Shown: positions 1 to 11,269, numbered from the stretch's first letter. The stretch: DNA of 64,000 nucleotides from Schistocephalus solidus (GCA_017591395.1 WEDG01001274.1:62001-126000), one strand, 5' to 3'. The notes: a model not told the origin generated them from the letters alone. Numbers and translations: made by a program.

Positions 1-115
1 CTGAAAGATGCCATAAACACTGTCCTATGGGCTTTCGGAAATTCAAAGTGGGCCGCACGTGGTATTATTGATTGCTCTAAACGCATCTTATTTTGTATTA
101 TATATTTTATGCAGC

Positions 116-1216
116 ATGCCGTTTGTTGTGAGTCGCGATGAAAACTCAAACGGAAATTTGGCTCTTGCTGCACCGGCTTTTGATGAAGAAAAATTACTTG
201 TCTACCGTGAAATTTATTTCGACGGCTTCAGTACAGTCATCGCGGCTCGAGACCTCACTTCAGGAGCCGCTGTGGCTGTCAAAAAGATTGATTTTGCACA
301 ACTAGGCAACTGCTTCTCGGAGGTTATCCAACTCCAGAGGCGATTAACCAGCAAGGTTCGTAAACAAGTGGCAAGGATCAAAGCACTTTCACATCCAGCC
401 GTAATGAAAATGTTGGATTTCGTCCTCGAACCAACGCGGTTGGTTGTGATATCAGAAATGTGTCTTTTTGGTGATCTGTTTAACTGGATGCTTCAGCAGC
501 AGCACTTACGTTTTCGAGACGTTTTCCTGATCATTCACGGATTATTCCAGGCATTCCATTTTCTCCATGGGAAGGGCTACACGCATGGTTCCCTTAAACC
601 GACTAATATTTTATTTCAAACCATATCTCCCCATTCTCTTGTAGTGCTGCCAGATTTGAGTGTGAAAAAGGAAATCTCGCATCTACTCAACGACCCTATG
701 CTCAGTTGTGTAAGTTGTACCGCCCCGGAAGTGATAGCGGACCTGGTGAAGGCTCAATATGAACCACCAAAAAGCGCTCCAAACCCGGAGGATGACAATG
801 AATTATTTGGTACAACCGCTATGGACGTCTGGAGCATAGGTGCAATAGCTTTGATTATACTTACCGGAGTTAATTATTTTCAGTACGAGACTTTAGACGA
901 TCTCAAGGAGCCCGTTGAGCCGAGGTTAGAACGGGCCTTTTCGCATCCGATACTTTCGTTTTGTAGCCCAAAGATCGGGGAAAATTTGCGCAAGTTCCTT
1001 GAAGTTGATTCCGCAAAAAGGGCCACGGCCGCAGAGGGTGCAGCTCTTGCCTGGCTGGAGGAGGCAGCAATAGTCAGTGATGACAGGAACCTCCTTTTCC
1101 TGATGGAGTATGACCTGATGAACACGTGCAAATATTTTCGACTTTACGGTCAAAAAGTGACGAAAAAGCTTTTTTCACAAATATACGCAAAGGAAGATGT
1201 GCGCTATCATCTTTGA
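116..1216 (+). CDS. Protein kinase-fold protein, probable pseudokinase (3' exon)
   Basis: Reading from the ATG at 116 gives 366 residues and a TGA at 1214-1216. The protein kinase fold is readable in order: a degenerate glycine loop (about residues 34-41), the beta3 lysine in AVAVKK (Lys56), SHPAV (about 92), a catalytic-loop segment HGSLKPTN at 157-164, DLS in place of DFG (Asp180), APE at 203-205 and DVWSIG at 237-242. The catalytic aspartate of HRD is replaced by serine, so phosphotransfer is doubtful; this is inferred, not measured. ATG 116 follows a possible splice acceptor (AG at 113-114) after a T-rich stretch. A GT at 62-63 would give a 53-nt intron and keep an open frame from the window's left edge, so the gene probably begins outside the window. 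No AATAAA was found just downstream. Subfamily not recognised. Confidence 0.72.
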   Translation: MPFVVSRDENSNGNLALAAPAFDEEKLLVYREIYFDGFSTVIAARDLTSGAAVAVKKIDFAQLGNCFSEVIQLQRRLTSKVRKQVARIKALSHPAVMKMLDFVLEPTRLVVISEMCLFGDLFNWMLQQQHLRFRDVFLIIHGLFQAFHFLHGKGYTHGSLKPTNILFQTISPHSLVVLPDLSVKKEISHLLNDPMLSCVSCTAPEVIADLVKAQYEPPKSAPNPEDDNELFGTTAMDVWSIGAIALIILTGVNYFQYETLDDLKEPVEPRLERAFSHPILSFCSPKIGENLRKFLEVDSAKRATAAEGAALAWLEEAAIVSDDRNLLFLMEYDLMNTCKYFRLYGQKVTKKLFSQIYAKEDVRYHL

Positions 1217-2330
1217 CGCTAAAAGACTTGCAATACGTTTAGTATGCACTTCCTTTAAGCTAGGCTTTAATATTTGTTTCGACTGCATGTAGCAAAGCTT
1301 AGCTTCGTCATTAATTACCCCATTTTCGAAAAACCTTCCACTGAGTGCTTTTATAGCTTATTTTATTAACGACTTCGCGCATTCGGTACTACCAATGGAT
1401 TACATTAGAGCAAAACTAGGCTGATTTTGAAAGCCAATTCACGCAAAAAGACATTAAGCACACTTTTGGTAAAGACCAACTTGCGTAAAAAAAATAACCG
1501 CGTAAGGCTACAATATTTCGCTAACGCTGGGGAATTCCATTACCATCTACTTAAAAGATTATTTAAGATTATCTAAAAATGTAATGGTTCCCTTTACATT
1601 GTAATTTTGATGAATCCAATTCCACAACGGTAACTGTATGGTGTAGGGGCTTCGGTTTTTCAACTGGTGACTACGACGAAGAGTTCACATTCAAACTGTA
1701 TTTTTATCCTTCGAGTTATCATGATCTTATTTTTTCTCTGGCGTTCTCTGTCAATCGTCTGGAGCAATTTATATCATCATAGTAATTTTTATCTATAATT
1801 AAGGCTAGATAAAGATAATGCTTAAGCACGGAAATGTATATTTCTGAAAATTAAAATACGTAGATTTAATCAGCTCCAAACACTTCGGCCCGTAGCGACA
1901 TCGTAGGCAGGCGATTAGACGCACGGCACAAGTTAATGCAACGGGTGCAGCAGACAAATATGCTTTCCAGAAAACACTATGGAACCGAAATTCAGGCAAG
2001 AACAAAACAACTAAACTTCCAGCACATCTGAGCACGAAAAGCGTACTGCTCAACTTCATTTGATTAGTCGCAAAATAACGTGACCCGGACGAAAATCTCA
2101 ACAACAAAGCTAAGTGATACAGGGATATCCATGAGCCCGTGGACACTGTTAGACGATGCATGGGATGCCGTGGGTGGGGAAAACACGTGCAGTTGCACGC
2201 TCACGCTAAAGTCCTCGAGGCGATTGAATGGTTGCTGTACGATTTTGCACTCACGAAGGTACACCACTGCACGTAAATTTGTTGACAAATGCCACGCACA
2301 AAGAGATAACATGACCGATACTAACTTACT
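1217..2330. other. No gene recognised
   Basis: AT-rich sequence downstream of the kinase-fold exon, with no long open frame and no similarity to the repeat families seen elsewhere in the window. It probably holds the 3' UTR of the kinase-fold gene followed by intergenic DNA. Confidence 0.4.
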
Positions 2331-2337
2331 TGTACTT

Positions 2338-2440
2338 GTTACAGCCGTGATCATGCCTGCTCTATCCGGCCTCAATAATATCACGTATTGTACCTTTCCG
2401 CGCATGACGGTCCGCGGCAGCAGACCTGGACAAGTCAATC
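2338..2440 (-). repeat. Fragment of the R repeat (R2 part)
   Basis: The reverse complement aligns with 19286-19375 and 35268-35360: all three share the GGCCTCxATxATxTCACG core, then a GTACCT block and an end in AGCAGxAGACCTGGA. It abuts the 3' end of the family E copy that follows. Confidence 0.6.
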
Positions 2441-2454
2441 CATTCTCTTCACCA

Positions 2455-4400
2455 ATGACGTAGGCCGAATACCGAAGGTCCTAGAACAACTTCTATGTTC
2501 TGCAGAACTGGGTCGAGCCAGGTTTTGAGCTGAATTACTCTTCGATGCTTCCAATCAGGTAACGGTGCCGGACTGAGGGCGGTAACACTGAGCTCATGAG
2601 GTGGGCGACGAAGAACGTGCACAAACCACCTCAGTCATCTTTCGCAGATGGCTTGGGATATATTTCTGATGTTATCACATTGATTGCGGACTGTCTCATT
2701 TGAGATGACGTCGGCGACGTCGGGTGGATGGTTGTCAATCCGTGGTGGTCATGTTACACCAGTTTTCGCTCATCCTTCATGCACATAGCTCAGATTCACA
2801 GTCATAGAGAAGGACCAACCGGAAGGATGCATAGTACACGCTAATCTTCGTGGAGATGGAAATGACAAGTCGGGTCCATAGGCACTAAGGCTTGAGAAGA
2901 CCCAACAAGCACCATCGATTTGGGAGAAAATGGCATCCTTAGTCTCTCCATTCAGCACCCGCCTCGGCCCGAAGTATTCGAAACTGTCTACTTCTTCAAG
3001 TTGACATCATTCTCGAGATGTGCATTTTCCTGGGCAGGAATACAGAGTTTATGGACAAACCGACCGAATTAGTGACCTCACTCATGACATCATAGACTGC
3101 AGATCACCAAAGCTTGAAGATAGCAAGGCGAGTTCGTCGGCATAGTCGAGATCAATCAGGCGCCATCAGGGTTCAAGTGCAACACCGCCCTCTTTATGCA
3201 GGGCCTTCCCAGAAATCCAATCAATAGCGTAGTTGAACAGAATGGGTGACAGGAAAAACCTTGTCAAACGCCAGACCGTATACCGAACGGTTGTGAAAGA
3301 TTGTTTTGGACCAAAACTCGAGCAGTGCTGGAGCTGGAATAGGCCTTGATCCTGGTGATGATTTCTGCTGATACCTCATCTTTTGCCATTATCCGCCATA
3401 AGGATTCCCGATTGAAGGAATCGAACGCGGTGGCATAGTCAAAAAAGGAGATGGTCGTCGATTGCTAGTAAATATGTCAAAATTCAAGAATGAGCCTCCG
3501 TGTAAATATCTGGTTCGCAAATCCACGCCCAGCACGGACTCCGGCTTGGTTGGGCCTCGTCCTAGAGCCACACAGAGCCTGTAACCGCCTGAGAAGGACA
3601 GTAGCAAAGATTGTCGCAGCAACGTTGATAATACTTATGTCACATTAGTCCTCTCATCTCGTCTTAAATCTCTTCTTGTGGGCATGAACAAGGATGCCTG
3701 CACCCCAATCATCAGGAATGACCTTGGTTCCCTTACACTTCTTCCATTAATTCATAGAGCCAGGACGCTAGTGTGTTGACACAAGACTTGTGGATTTCAA
3801 CGGGTATACCATACTCTCCAGGGGCCTTGTTATTGCGCAAACTTACTATGGCACCAGACACCTCTCCTCCAGAAGGGGGCCGCATGACTGCATAGACACC
3901 AGAGGACAGAGTCTCCGCTGCAGATGGAAACGAGAGCCGTTTGGTTCTGTATTGAAGTTGAGGTGTTCGAAGTGCTCACGATAGCACTCAACCTTTGCTA
4001 AGTTGTCAGCAATGAAGTCGCCATTTACGTCACGAACAGGGTCAGAGGGCTTGCCACGAACTTGGCGGATAATTTGGTCTTCGAGTATCACAAACGTTTG
4101 AGGATTGCTCCATAGAAGTCACTATCCCAACCCAATATCTCTTCCGATCCTCCTAAGCCGCTTTTGCCATCATCTGTTGGAGTTGGTGGAAGGAATCATC
4201 ACTATGCCACCTGGCTCGAGTCATCTGAACAGAAAACTGCAGGGTTGTTCTGCTGATCCAGTCACTGCGGCGTCGCTGGGTGTACCCAATTTTTTTCTTA
4301 ACTGCCCCATTAGACAGATGTTTTCATTGGTGACCATTTGCTACTGCTTTATCCCTCAGTTACAGTCATAAAAATGACTGATTTCTCTGGTCATGACCTC
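2455..4400 (-). pseudogene. Family E (RTE-like) retrotransposon, reverse transcriptase part
   Basis: Translating the minus strand piecewise gives the same protein order as the plus-strand copy at 27200-29095. First comes the linker GYTQRRRSDWISRTTLQ (about 4270), then RDVNGDFIADNLAKVE (about 4040). The palm follows with FNYAIDWISG and DLDYADEL near 3140-3240, where YADD has become YADE. The thumb region MLNGETKDAIFSQIDGA lies at 2900-2958, and a C-terminal RRPPHELSVTAL and NIEVVLGPSVFGLR end near 2460. Stops and frameshifts occur throughout, so this is a dead copy. The 5' part of the same element continues at 5550-6830 beyond an insertion of R repeats. The RTE assignment rests on motif memory and was not searched. 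Confidence 0.75.
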
Positions 4401-4893
4401 GGTAGTGCTGGGTTGCTGGAGTTTGCGGACCTCGAGGCGTCTAGCTCGTGGCATTTTGGGCGTGGAGGAGATGTGAACTTCAAATGTGTACATATTCGAC
4501 TTGTGTCCCTAAACGGGCCGCGTGGTAGATGCGCTGGACCAACGCGGGGGCCGAAACAGGGTGCGGCAGGCGTTAATATTTTGTGATGAGGCCCCATGAC
4601 AAATACCGAACATGGGGGTGCGCGTGCCCAACTTGGGCACGCGTAGGTACAGGCTCATGCCGCACCCCACTCTCTCACTCCGTGGGAGATGCTTCATCTG
4701 CGCTCGACCCCATCTCCGGTCTTATTGACTATGTCTTTACATCGGTCATCGACGGGTAAGGGAAGAGAGAGTGCGGTAGACGCAGTGCACGTCTACTATC
4801 ACTTAAAACTATTTTTCGCACAAGTCACTGTCCCTGCATCACCCTTCTGTGGAGCATACGGTGGTCATCGTCGGGCTACGAAGGTCGAACTGA
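4400..4893 (+). repeat. R repeat, variant with the 11-bp palindrome
   Basis: Matches 16380-16800 block for block: CCCTAAACGGG, CGCTGGACCAAC, GGGTGCGGCAG, GATGAGGCCCCAT and the perfect palindrome at 4621-4643. These are followed by the general R-b tail (CTCCGGTCTT, GAGTGCGGTAGA, CACTGTCCCTGCAT, GGAGCATACGGTGG). It ends at the junction with an inverted R copy and interrupts the family E element on the minus strand. Confidence 0.7.
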
Positions 4894-5550
4894 CATGTTC
4901 GACTGTCGAGTTCAATGAGGTGCTCCGCAGCATGGTGGTTTAGGGGCGGTGACTTGTGTTGGATTATAGTCAGATCAGAGTTGCGCTGGATATATCTCCC
5001 TTCCTGTTCTATCTTTAATCTGAACCCAGTGTCAAGATAGAGTCATGAAGACCGGAGATGGGAGAGGGCTCGGGCCCACGCAATTTAACCCACTACAAAC
5101 AAGGATTAAACAACAAAAATGGGGGCTTCTCGCGTCCCAGCTGAGGGGGAGTGCTCTAAAGGTCGCATAAAGAAGGAGCAAGTGCAGTTTGATTCTCAGT
5201 CCGGGGTGGCCAGTTATCCCTTCAGCAAGCAGCCTTCCAAGCCGCGGCTTTTAGCGCAGCTTGATAGTTTCCAGTGCATAAATTAATTTTAGTGAGGAAA
5301 AGGCGTGGAGACCGTTGATCTCCTTCTCTGCCCCACCCCAGCAGCAGGCCACCGTCCGAGCCGGTCAGTTTTCTGATGCGAGAGTGGACGCAGTAGCTGA
5401 CGGGGCTAGCTAACCCGTCTGCACACGCAACAGCACGACCTGGCTCACACCAGGATTACGAAAACCAGGGTGCAAGAAGAACCCATCGCCATCTGACGGC
5501 AAGCCACCGTTAGTTAGCTACTCAACATACAACACATGCATTGCTGACAG
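4894..5550 (-). repeat. R repeat, inverted copy
   Basis: The reverse complement carries the R blocks in order. A GTCACCGCCCCT segment and TCTCCCATCTCCGGTCTT mark R-b (5060-4960), the tRNA-like head with GACTGAGAATCA is near 5200, and the AGCCGCGGCTTGGAAGG and TGACCGGCTCGGACGGTGG blocks of R-a lie at 5240-5370. An AATCCTGGTGTGAGCCAGGTCGTGCT-like end (in two parts) lies near 5440-5470. Together with 4400-4893 it forms a tail-to-tail inverted pair. Confidence 0.6.
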
Positions 5551-5975
5551 CGTGATACATTTAGGAACGAGAACATGGTCAGACTCATGGGTGTTACCAG
5601 TCTCGGCGCCCTGCAGCGAGCTGCTTCTGTAGAACTTTGAACTGACTATAATTTAATCAAGCTGACTGGCCGTATGACTGTCATTTGAATACGAGGTCAG
5701 AAGATTTTGCTGCGATGCTGGAAGCACGTTGTCGTGACAAACAATCGGTTCTTATTAGCAATTTTCAGCAACCTCTCACCTTTATCACATCGAGAACCTA
5801 GCCCAAAACGGCAAGTAAGATGACTCTTTGTGGAGTCAACAGGTCCAGTCCCACCATTCCAATCCCCGACAGCAATCAACCGATCGCAGCGAGGGAGCCT
5901 TTCAAATAACGTTTGCAACTGCGAGTAAAACACCTCTTTATCGTGCTGTTTTGCAGCTGAAATTGGTGTGTACCG
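5550..5975 (-). pseudogene. Family E endonuclease domain, C-terminal half
   Basis: The minus strand reads AAKQHDKEVFYSQLQTLFER, then IAVGDWNGGTGPVDS and FGLGSRCDKGERLLKIA. These correspond residue for residue to AEDWNGRTGPRDS and FGLGSRCDNGERMLNFA in the copy at 26477-27262. GDWN is the APE-type endonuclease Asp/Asn motif, and it is preserved here although the plus-strand copy has AEDWN. The reading becomes frame-broken towards 5640, but nucleotide similarity continues to about 5555 through the DQIDY-like region. Confidence 0.72.
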
Positions 5976-6305
5976 TTATTTTACATGTTACTGTAACCAA
6001 TAGGGAGTTAAAAGGCGTTTATCTACGTTTCCCTTGCTAAAACTGAACTTAACTGAACGGAGACACTAGGAATGCTCATGAGCTCCAGGTGTTCCACACT
6101 TGAGATTGGGTATGACTGGCTGATGATAGCTAATAAGCCAGAAATGCCCATTCCGGTCTCCCTTGTCTTTTTCGGTACTCCATCATGTGTATACGTTACT
6201 ATTCACTATGCGACGGCCTGCGAGGGCTCTAGATTGACCCCCAAGGCACAACGGGATTAGCATGTACCGTGACTTGATCCATGAGCGCCACTTAATCATG
6301 ATGGA
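5976..6305 (-). repeat. SINE-like repeat S inserted in family E
   Basis: Shares with 13640-13720 and 18240-18310 the block GGCTGATxATxGCTAATAAG followed by CAGAAATxxxCATTCC and GTCTCCCTTGTC. Also shared, on the minus strand, is a GTTGTGCCTTGGGGGTCAA segment followed by TCTAGAGCCC, which looks like a degenerate pol III B box of a tRNA-derived SINE. It sits exactly between two halves of the family E endonuclease, so it is an insertion. The outer borders are approximate. Confidence 0.55.
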
Positions 6306-6830
6306 AATGTTCGTAAAGTGACCCTGCAGTCGAACAGCAGTCATCCGTTCATGGGCTGGTCTCCAAGAAAGTAGTGCGCGGTTCACTTGTTGCAATAGGG
6401 CGATCGCCGCATCATGCCTACCAGAGGAGTCACCTTGGCCACTGGTACAGGGTGAGGTGTGATTTGGCTCCCGGAATCTTTACTTCCCGAGCGCCTGAGT
6501 CAGGGATTTGGCCTTCAGACAGGCAGCAGAAATCTACATTGTACTTATAGAGGCTGCGCGGCATCAGACTTGGTGTACCAGGTTCCAGGACCGTTCGCAC
6601 CCTCCAGCATCAAATACTAAGGGTCCGAGTTCGATTGAGAAGCCCAGCTCGCATTCTGTTCGCCCGCACCACTGGACTAGAGTTGCGGAACGCGTTAGTT
6701 TCCACGAACGCTGTAGCACAGATTGTAGTACTGTAATCGGTCCTGTTCTTATGAGGTTCCTTTGGAACTGTGAGTACGGGCGGCTCCCCAACAGGAGCTC
6801 GGATTGTTTGTTTGAGGTTGTTCCCTAGCG
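6305..6830 (-). pseudogene. Family E endonuclease domain, N-terminal end and 5' region
   Basis: The minus strand encodes QVNRALLSWRPAHERMTAVR and LQGHFTNIS at 6300-6395. These match TNCALLAWKPVNDRMAYAR and MDGHFTNIS of the plus copy. Beyond this, to about 6505, a REVKIPGAKSHLTLY-like reading matches IKIPGVNSHPTLY. The region up to about 6830 is the weaker 5' part. The ORF is broken by frameshifts. Confidence 0.62.
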
Positions 6831-7319
6831 CTTTGGCTCAAGAGCCTGCCCACAAGGCAGCGGAGGCAAGCGAACATATTTAATAGTGGTTCTCGATCCC
6901 CATGTCACAGTGCCACCATCGAGCTTTGCGGCTTCCTATAATGCTTTTGGTGTGCAAGACCTCAGCCTGCAACAGTCTGGTAGCAACGTCACTGCTAGTC
7001 CACAAGTCCTTAGTCGCCAGACCCGAGAGTCGACTTATTTGGCAGCTAGTCTTCACTGAATGCCGTTCCAGTATCCGGTACCTGTGGACGCGCCGGGTAA
7101 GCAGCAGCTAGGTTAACGGGCAACCCAAAGGCCAGGTGCATCCACGAACCTAGGAAGGCGTACTAAGCACTCCACTGGCATTCCTCTAAATGTAATGGTT
7201 AGCCTTGGGATATTGCTTTTTCAGCCCCGTGGCACCCTATTCGCATCGCTGGCTCCATAAAATTGTGCTCAGCACAGCGACCACACCATGTTAACCGGCT
7301 ATAATAGGCGGCTTACCCA
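6831..7319. other. No gene recognised
   Basis: Mixed-composition sequence with several short open frames in different phases, none with a recognisable motif and none supported by splice signals. It separates family E (minus) from family D remnants (plus) and may be older repeat material. Confidence 0.3.
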
Positions 7320-8990
7320 GTGGAAGTGGGGAGGCGTGTGTGGGTCTTCACATCCGGACGCCCCTAATCTAATCGCTAAACTCCCTTCCCACCTTCAAAC
7401 ACACTAGTGCTACAGAAAAGGTGGCCCTGGCTAACTTGGTTTATCTTCCAAAAATAAACCTCGTAACCCGGCAACCGTCTGGTATTACTTTGTAGTCCTG
7501 TTCAGGCATAACACCAATTTTCCCCTCGCGGAGAAGGTGCTATAAAAAGAGTCCTTAACAAAAAGTGGGTATTCACACCATCCACCAGCTTGCCGTGGTC
7601 TGTGGATTCAAAACACACGATCAAGTCAGGATGTCAAACAACAACCACATTCACCTCTACCTACAGGCTGACAGACTGACACTGCTCACTTTGGTAGGCT
7701 GAAATATCGGTTAACTTTTGGACAACCCGTCTAGTAGACGATCAGAAAGGAATAAACATATTAACCGAGAAGTCAAAAATTCTGCCGTGAAGGCTGTGCA
7801 CTTCTTATTTGTTCCCAAACACCCGTCCACAACCTACGAAGAAACCATCAGCCGACTTCCTCAAATATGCGCCACTTAAGGTCCAACCGTCGGTTTTCCC
7901 TTCGAAAGGCAATCAATGCAGTGCAATAGCAGTTGACCAGGAAAACACCGGGAATTGACACCAGCTAAGCTGTCATTTACAAATACGACAACCCCAAAAC
8001 ATGTAAATGCTGACCTCGCGGTTTACTGGACAGGTGGGTAAAAAAACATGGCTTCAATACCTCCAGTAGAGCACTCACATTCAATTACAGGAATACAAGG
8101 GTAATCGGTTACTCTGTTATTATCATGTCAGCATCTTCCTTCTGAAAAAGCATGGAACAAATCTTCACCGGGTCCTAATCCCTCTTCTTAACATGCAAAG
8201 GAAGCGGGGGCTCCCTCCAGCAACACAATGTGGATTCTAGAAATACCGTTGCACCAAAAACGGAATCGTCTCAGCCCGCAAGGTAAGTGCCAGGAAATGC
8301 CAACCAGCACATACTCAATCTGCACGTATCTGACGAAGGCCTTGGACCTAATGAATCGCGATGGCAGTGGGAAATTCAAGCTCAAATTCCGATCCCCGGA
8401 GCGATTAACGCAGATGAGCAGACCATTCCACGACCGGACAAGGAAGCGCATGACGGAAAATGAGCAGAATCTGAAGCATTCGTTATGAAAGGTGATGTCA
8501 AGCAGGTTGTGTACATTGTTATACTGATGGAAGCCTGGCTTTAGTGGCGGCAAGGAAACAAAATCGCCTACGGAACTGACAACCAACTGTTCAACAACAG
8601 TCACCTAGGAGTATCTTCGAAGATATCTAAAGCCAGTGCCCACGACCAATCTTTCGCACAAGACTGCGCACTTGGCATAGCAAGGGTGCACGATTGACGG
8701 AGGACAATGTCTTCTTCGACTCCGAATACAGAATACTCAGACTGAGACACAGTGCAGAGAGGACTGTTGTCATGTATCTCATGAACACAAAACGCCGAAA
8801 ATCAAGGCAAATGGACATCGCCTCAAATTGCTAAACAAATTCACTTACCTGGGAAGTAAATTTGCAAGCGAGTGACAACTAAATTAATATTCCCATCTCC
8901 AAGGTCAGCTAGGCGTTTCAGAGGTTAGAGTGCTCTGTCCGGTACCGGTGCGTCATATTCCTCAACGTTAAATTGATGGGTTGAATTGCC
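7320..8990 (+). pseudogene. Decayed family D retrotransposon copy
   Basis: Three anchored segments show what this is. At 7424-7485 the nucleotides match the 5' region at 29390-29470 (GGTGGCCCTGGCTAACTTGG, then CGGCAACCGTCTGG). At 7690-7750 a LLDNPSSRRSERN reading matches the endonuclease start of family D. At 8228-8488 the frame reads GKCQEMP, YLTKALDLMNRDGSGK and SPERLTQMSRPFHDR, matching the reverse-transcriptase palm entry of D (FVDLTKAFDTVNR type). Weaker similarity (IAYGTDNQLFN, DQSFAQDCAL for LLFADDCAL, FTYLGSKFAS) continues to about 8980. Most of the endonuclease is deleted and stops are frequent. Confidence 0.62.
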
Positions 8991-9194
8991 ATTTGTTCAA
9001 AAATTATTTGCACAATCCAAAGTCCTAAACTTTCAAGTGAGAAAAATTAATCATTTTGACCACAGCTGCCTTCGGAGAATATTGTAGGTTAAAATGGAAG
9101 GAAGAGGTGTCCGACACTGAAAGAACCAGCATCATTCTACTCCATCAACAGCTGGCTTACAGCTTCGAACAAAGGCTCGTTCGTGAGGAAGGAA

Positions 9195-9237
<43 letters not shown>

Positions 9238-9238
9238 A
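9195..9238 (+). repeat. (GA)n microsatellite
   Basis: About 44 bases of almost pure GA dinucleotide with one AA interruption. It creates an artificial Glu/Arg-rich open frame across 9056-9421 which I do not regard as a gene. Confidence 0.95.
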
Positions 9239-10095
9239 CGTGAAGCCGACTGTAGTCAACCACAGCTTGAACGATGTAAATATGAAGAATTCGGCTTGAA
9301 TTCTTCCAACGCCCTTTGTAACACAGAATCGAACACAGACCAGTTGGCCAGCCACCGTAGTGCATGTAACGCCAATTCTTGGAATATATTTATCCTAATT
9401 ATTTTCTTGATTAATTTTTGAAAATGTCGTTATGATTTACAACGCTTTATCTACCCAGTTGTTTGCATGACTTTTTATTACGTGCTTCCATAAACTAGGT
9501 CTAACCATTTGACCCAAGCTTCCACATACTGGTTATTCCTGTTTCTGCTACAAAAAACTGACGCATCTGATAGAATCGATGAGACAAGATCCAGAAAGCA
9601 GTTAAGAAGAAATAGATTCGATCGCTAAACCTAAAAGTTTATTGTTCCGATATTGTGGATTCTGACTCAACCTCAGACAGTTGCAGATAAGCGTAACGGA
9701 GACACTAAGAGTGTAATACTTATAGTATGCAGTCGGCACAACACCGTATGCCAATTTAAATTAGCAGCTCACAAGTTTTAGTTCGGACTCCTATCGGTGG
9801 CGATTATAGCTTTCGATTCCGCACAGGAGTCGTTAGTTTGCCTTAATTACATGCCACTGTCGATTCCTCGGGCTATAAGCACCCGGCAATTTAGCTCGCT
9901 GTCACTGGAACTGTAAGTCGCGTGCACCATCCGCGCGTGTGAAATATAATGCCCAGGAAACCACCTACCATAGTGTTATTGTGCTTTATACTTGAAGGCT
10001 GCCCGGAGAAACATGACTCAAACAGCTAATGAAACACGCCACTGTCACTGCGTGAATTTTGACTTTGTCGAACATAAAGCTGTGGTAGGTTCTCA
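9239..10095. other. No gene recognised
   Basis: AT-rich unique-looking sequence between two GA microsatellites. No conserved motif, repeat block or splice-bounded open frame was seen. Confidence 0.3.
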
Positions 10096-10096
10096 T

Positions 10097-10100
10097 AGAG

Positions 10101-10156
<56 letters not shown>
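10097..10156 (+). repeat. (GA)n microsatellite
   Basis: Sixty bases of GA dinucleotide, interrupted once by GGAG near the start. As with the tract at 9195, the open frames across it (10.0-10.4 kb on both strands) are a composition artefact. Confidence 0.95.
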
Positions 10157-10158
<2 letters not shown>

Positions 10159-10464
10159 TGACCCCCCGACAGCAAGGGTTGTCAAAATTACAGCGCAGAC
10201 GCGAGTTGTGACGGTTCAAGAATACGAAGGTTCCCAACTCAGCAGTCAGAAAACACTGAGTGGGTGGGACCAGCTCTGCAAGCAGTTACCGTATGTGCTA
10301 TCTTCGGGTAAGTGTGCGTCTGTTTGGCGTTTTTTCCATGTTGCCTGCAGCCAATCGGTGAATGGTGCATGTTTATTGGCAATGGGTCGCGCAATTATAC
10401 AGTAGCAAGTACGCATTTGTTTCCTAGGGTTTCATGGGCAGCCTCTAGTTACTTTGACCTTCAG

Positions 10465-11135
10465 CCAAATAAATAAATAAATAAATTTTATATTTAAGGC
10501 CCAGAGGGCCCCATCATTACAAACTTAGTATCGTGGTTTAAATAAATACAAAGTGGATAGTTGCTGCACTATGTGAGCATCCATATGAACAGCAGAAATG
10601 AGTAGGACGGTAAGCATATCCGATTCAGAACGATTTGCCATTTTGAAAACAAAAGTCAACAATTTTTGGCATATACGGTGAACTGGAAAAGAAGCAGTAA
10701 AAAAATCCTACGGTTGAATCGGAGGCTGAGTTCGGCGAGCCGCCAATTTAAAAAAAATCAAGTAGAAAAAAAACTACTTCACTTAAAAATTAATAGCTAA
10801 ATGCAATGGGATAGTATTGTGATGTTGCTGACAACGTATGAGTGTTCGGAACGCTCCTTGTCGGGTGAGAGATAATATAGCAGTCAGCGCTTCTGTTTAT
10901 AAACACAAGTGGAGGTGAGAGAGGAGGAACTCATCGTAGACAACAGGGTCGAAACGAAGAGGGGACAGCAGAGGTCACAAGATCAACATCGAGATGCGAC
11001 CTTGCTGACTGCATAGTCCACCACTGAAGAGGCGAAACCATTAGAACACGCCTCGATCATCAAGTGAACCTGGAAACCATCTTCAGGGTTGCAAAATCGG
11101 AGGAAAGTATCAAGGTTGTCAAGAGTTGGCGATGG
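10465..11135 (-). repeat. Isolated 3' UTR of family A retrotransposon
   Basis: Aligns at high identity with 60537-61205, which lies immediately downstream (minus strand) of the family A reverse-transcriptase stop codon. The shared start is (AAAT)n, then TTTAAGGCC, AGAGGGCCCCATCATTACAA and AAATACAAAGTGGATA. The shared far end is AAGGAAAGTATCAAGGTTG then TCAAGAGTTGGC. Read on the minus strand this is a 3' end terminating in (ATTT)n, with all coding sequence missing: the usual product of 5' truncation during reverse transcription. Confidence 0.8.
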
Positions 11136-11269
11136 AAAATGCGTCAATGAGCCGAGTAGGACAAGGAGACGTTAGACTTCAGTAAAGAGAACATTATATT
11201 CGGTAAAGAATGAGTGGAGGATGGGCTGGAGCAGGTCAGCGGCCAGCCAAGAGGCCCAAGCCCGGTGTC

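Noticed and set aside
9056..10405. Arg/Glu-rich open frames across 9056-9421 and 9992-10405, and Leu/Ser-rich frames on the other strand
   Set aside because: They exist only because GA dinucleotide tracts have no stop in any frame; the flanking residues show no motif.
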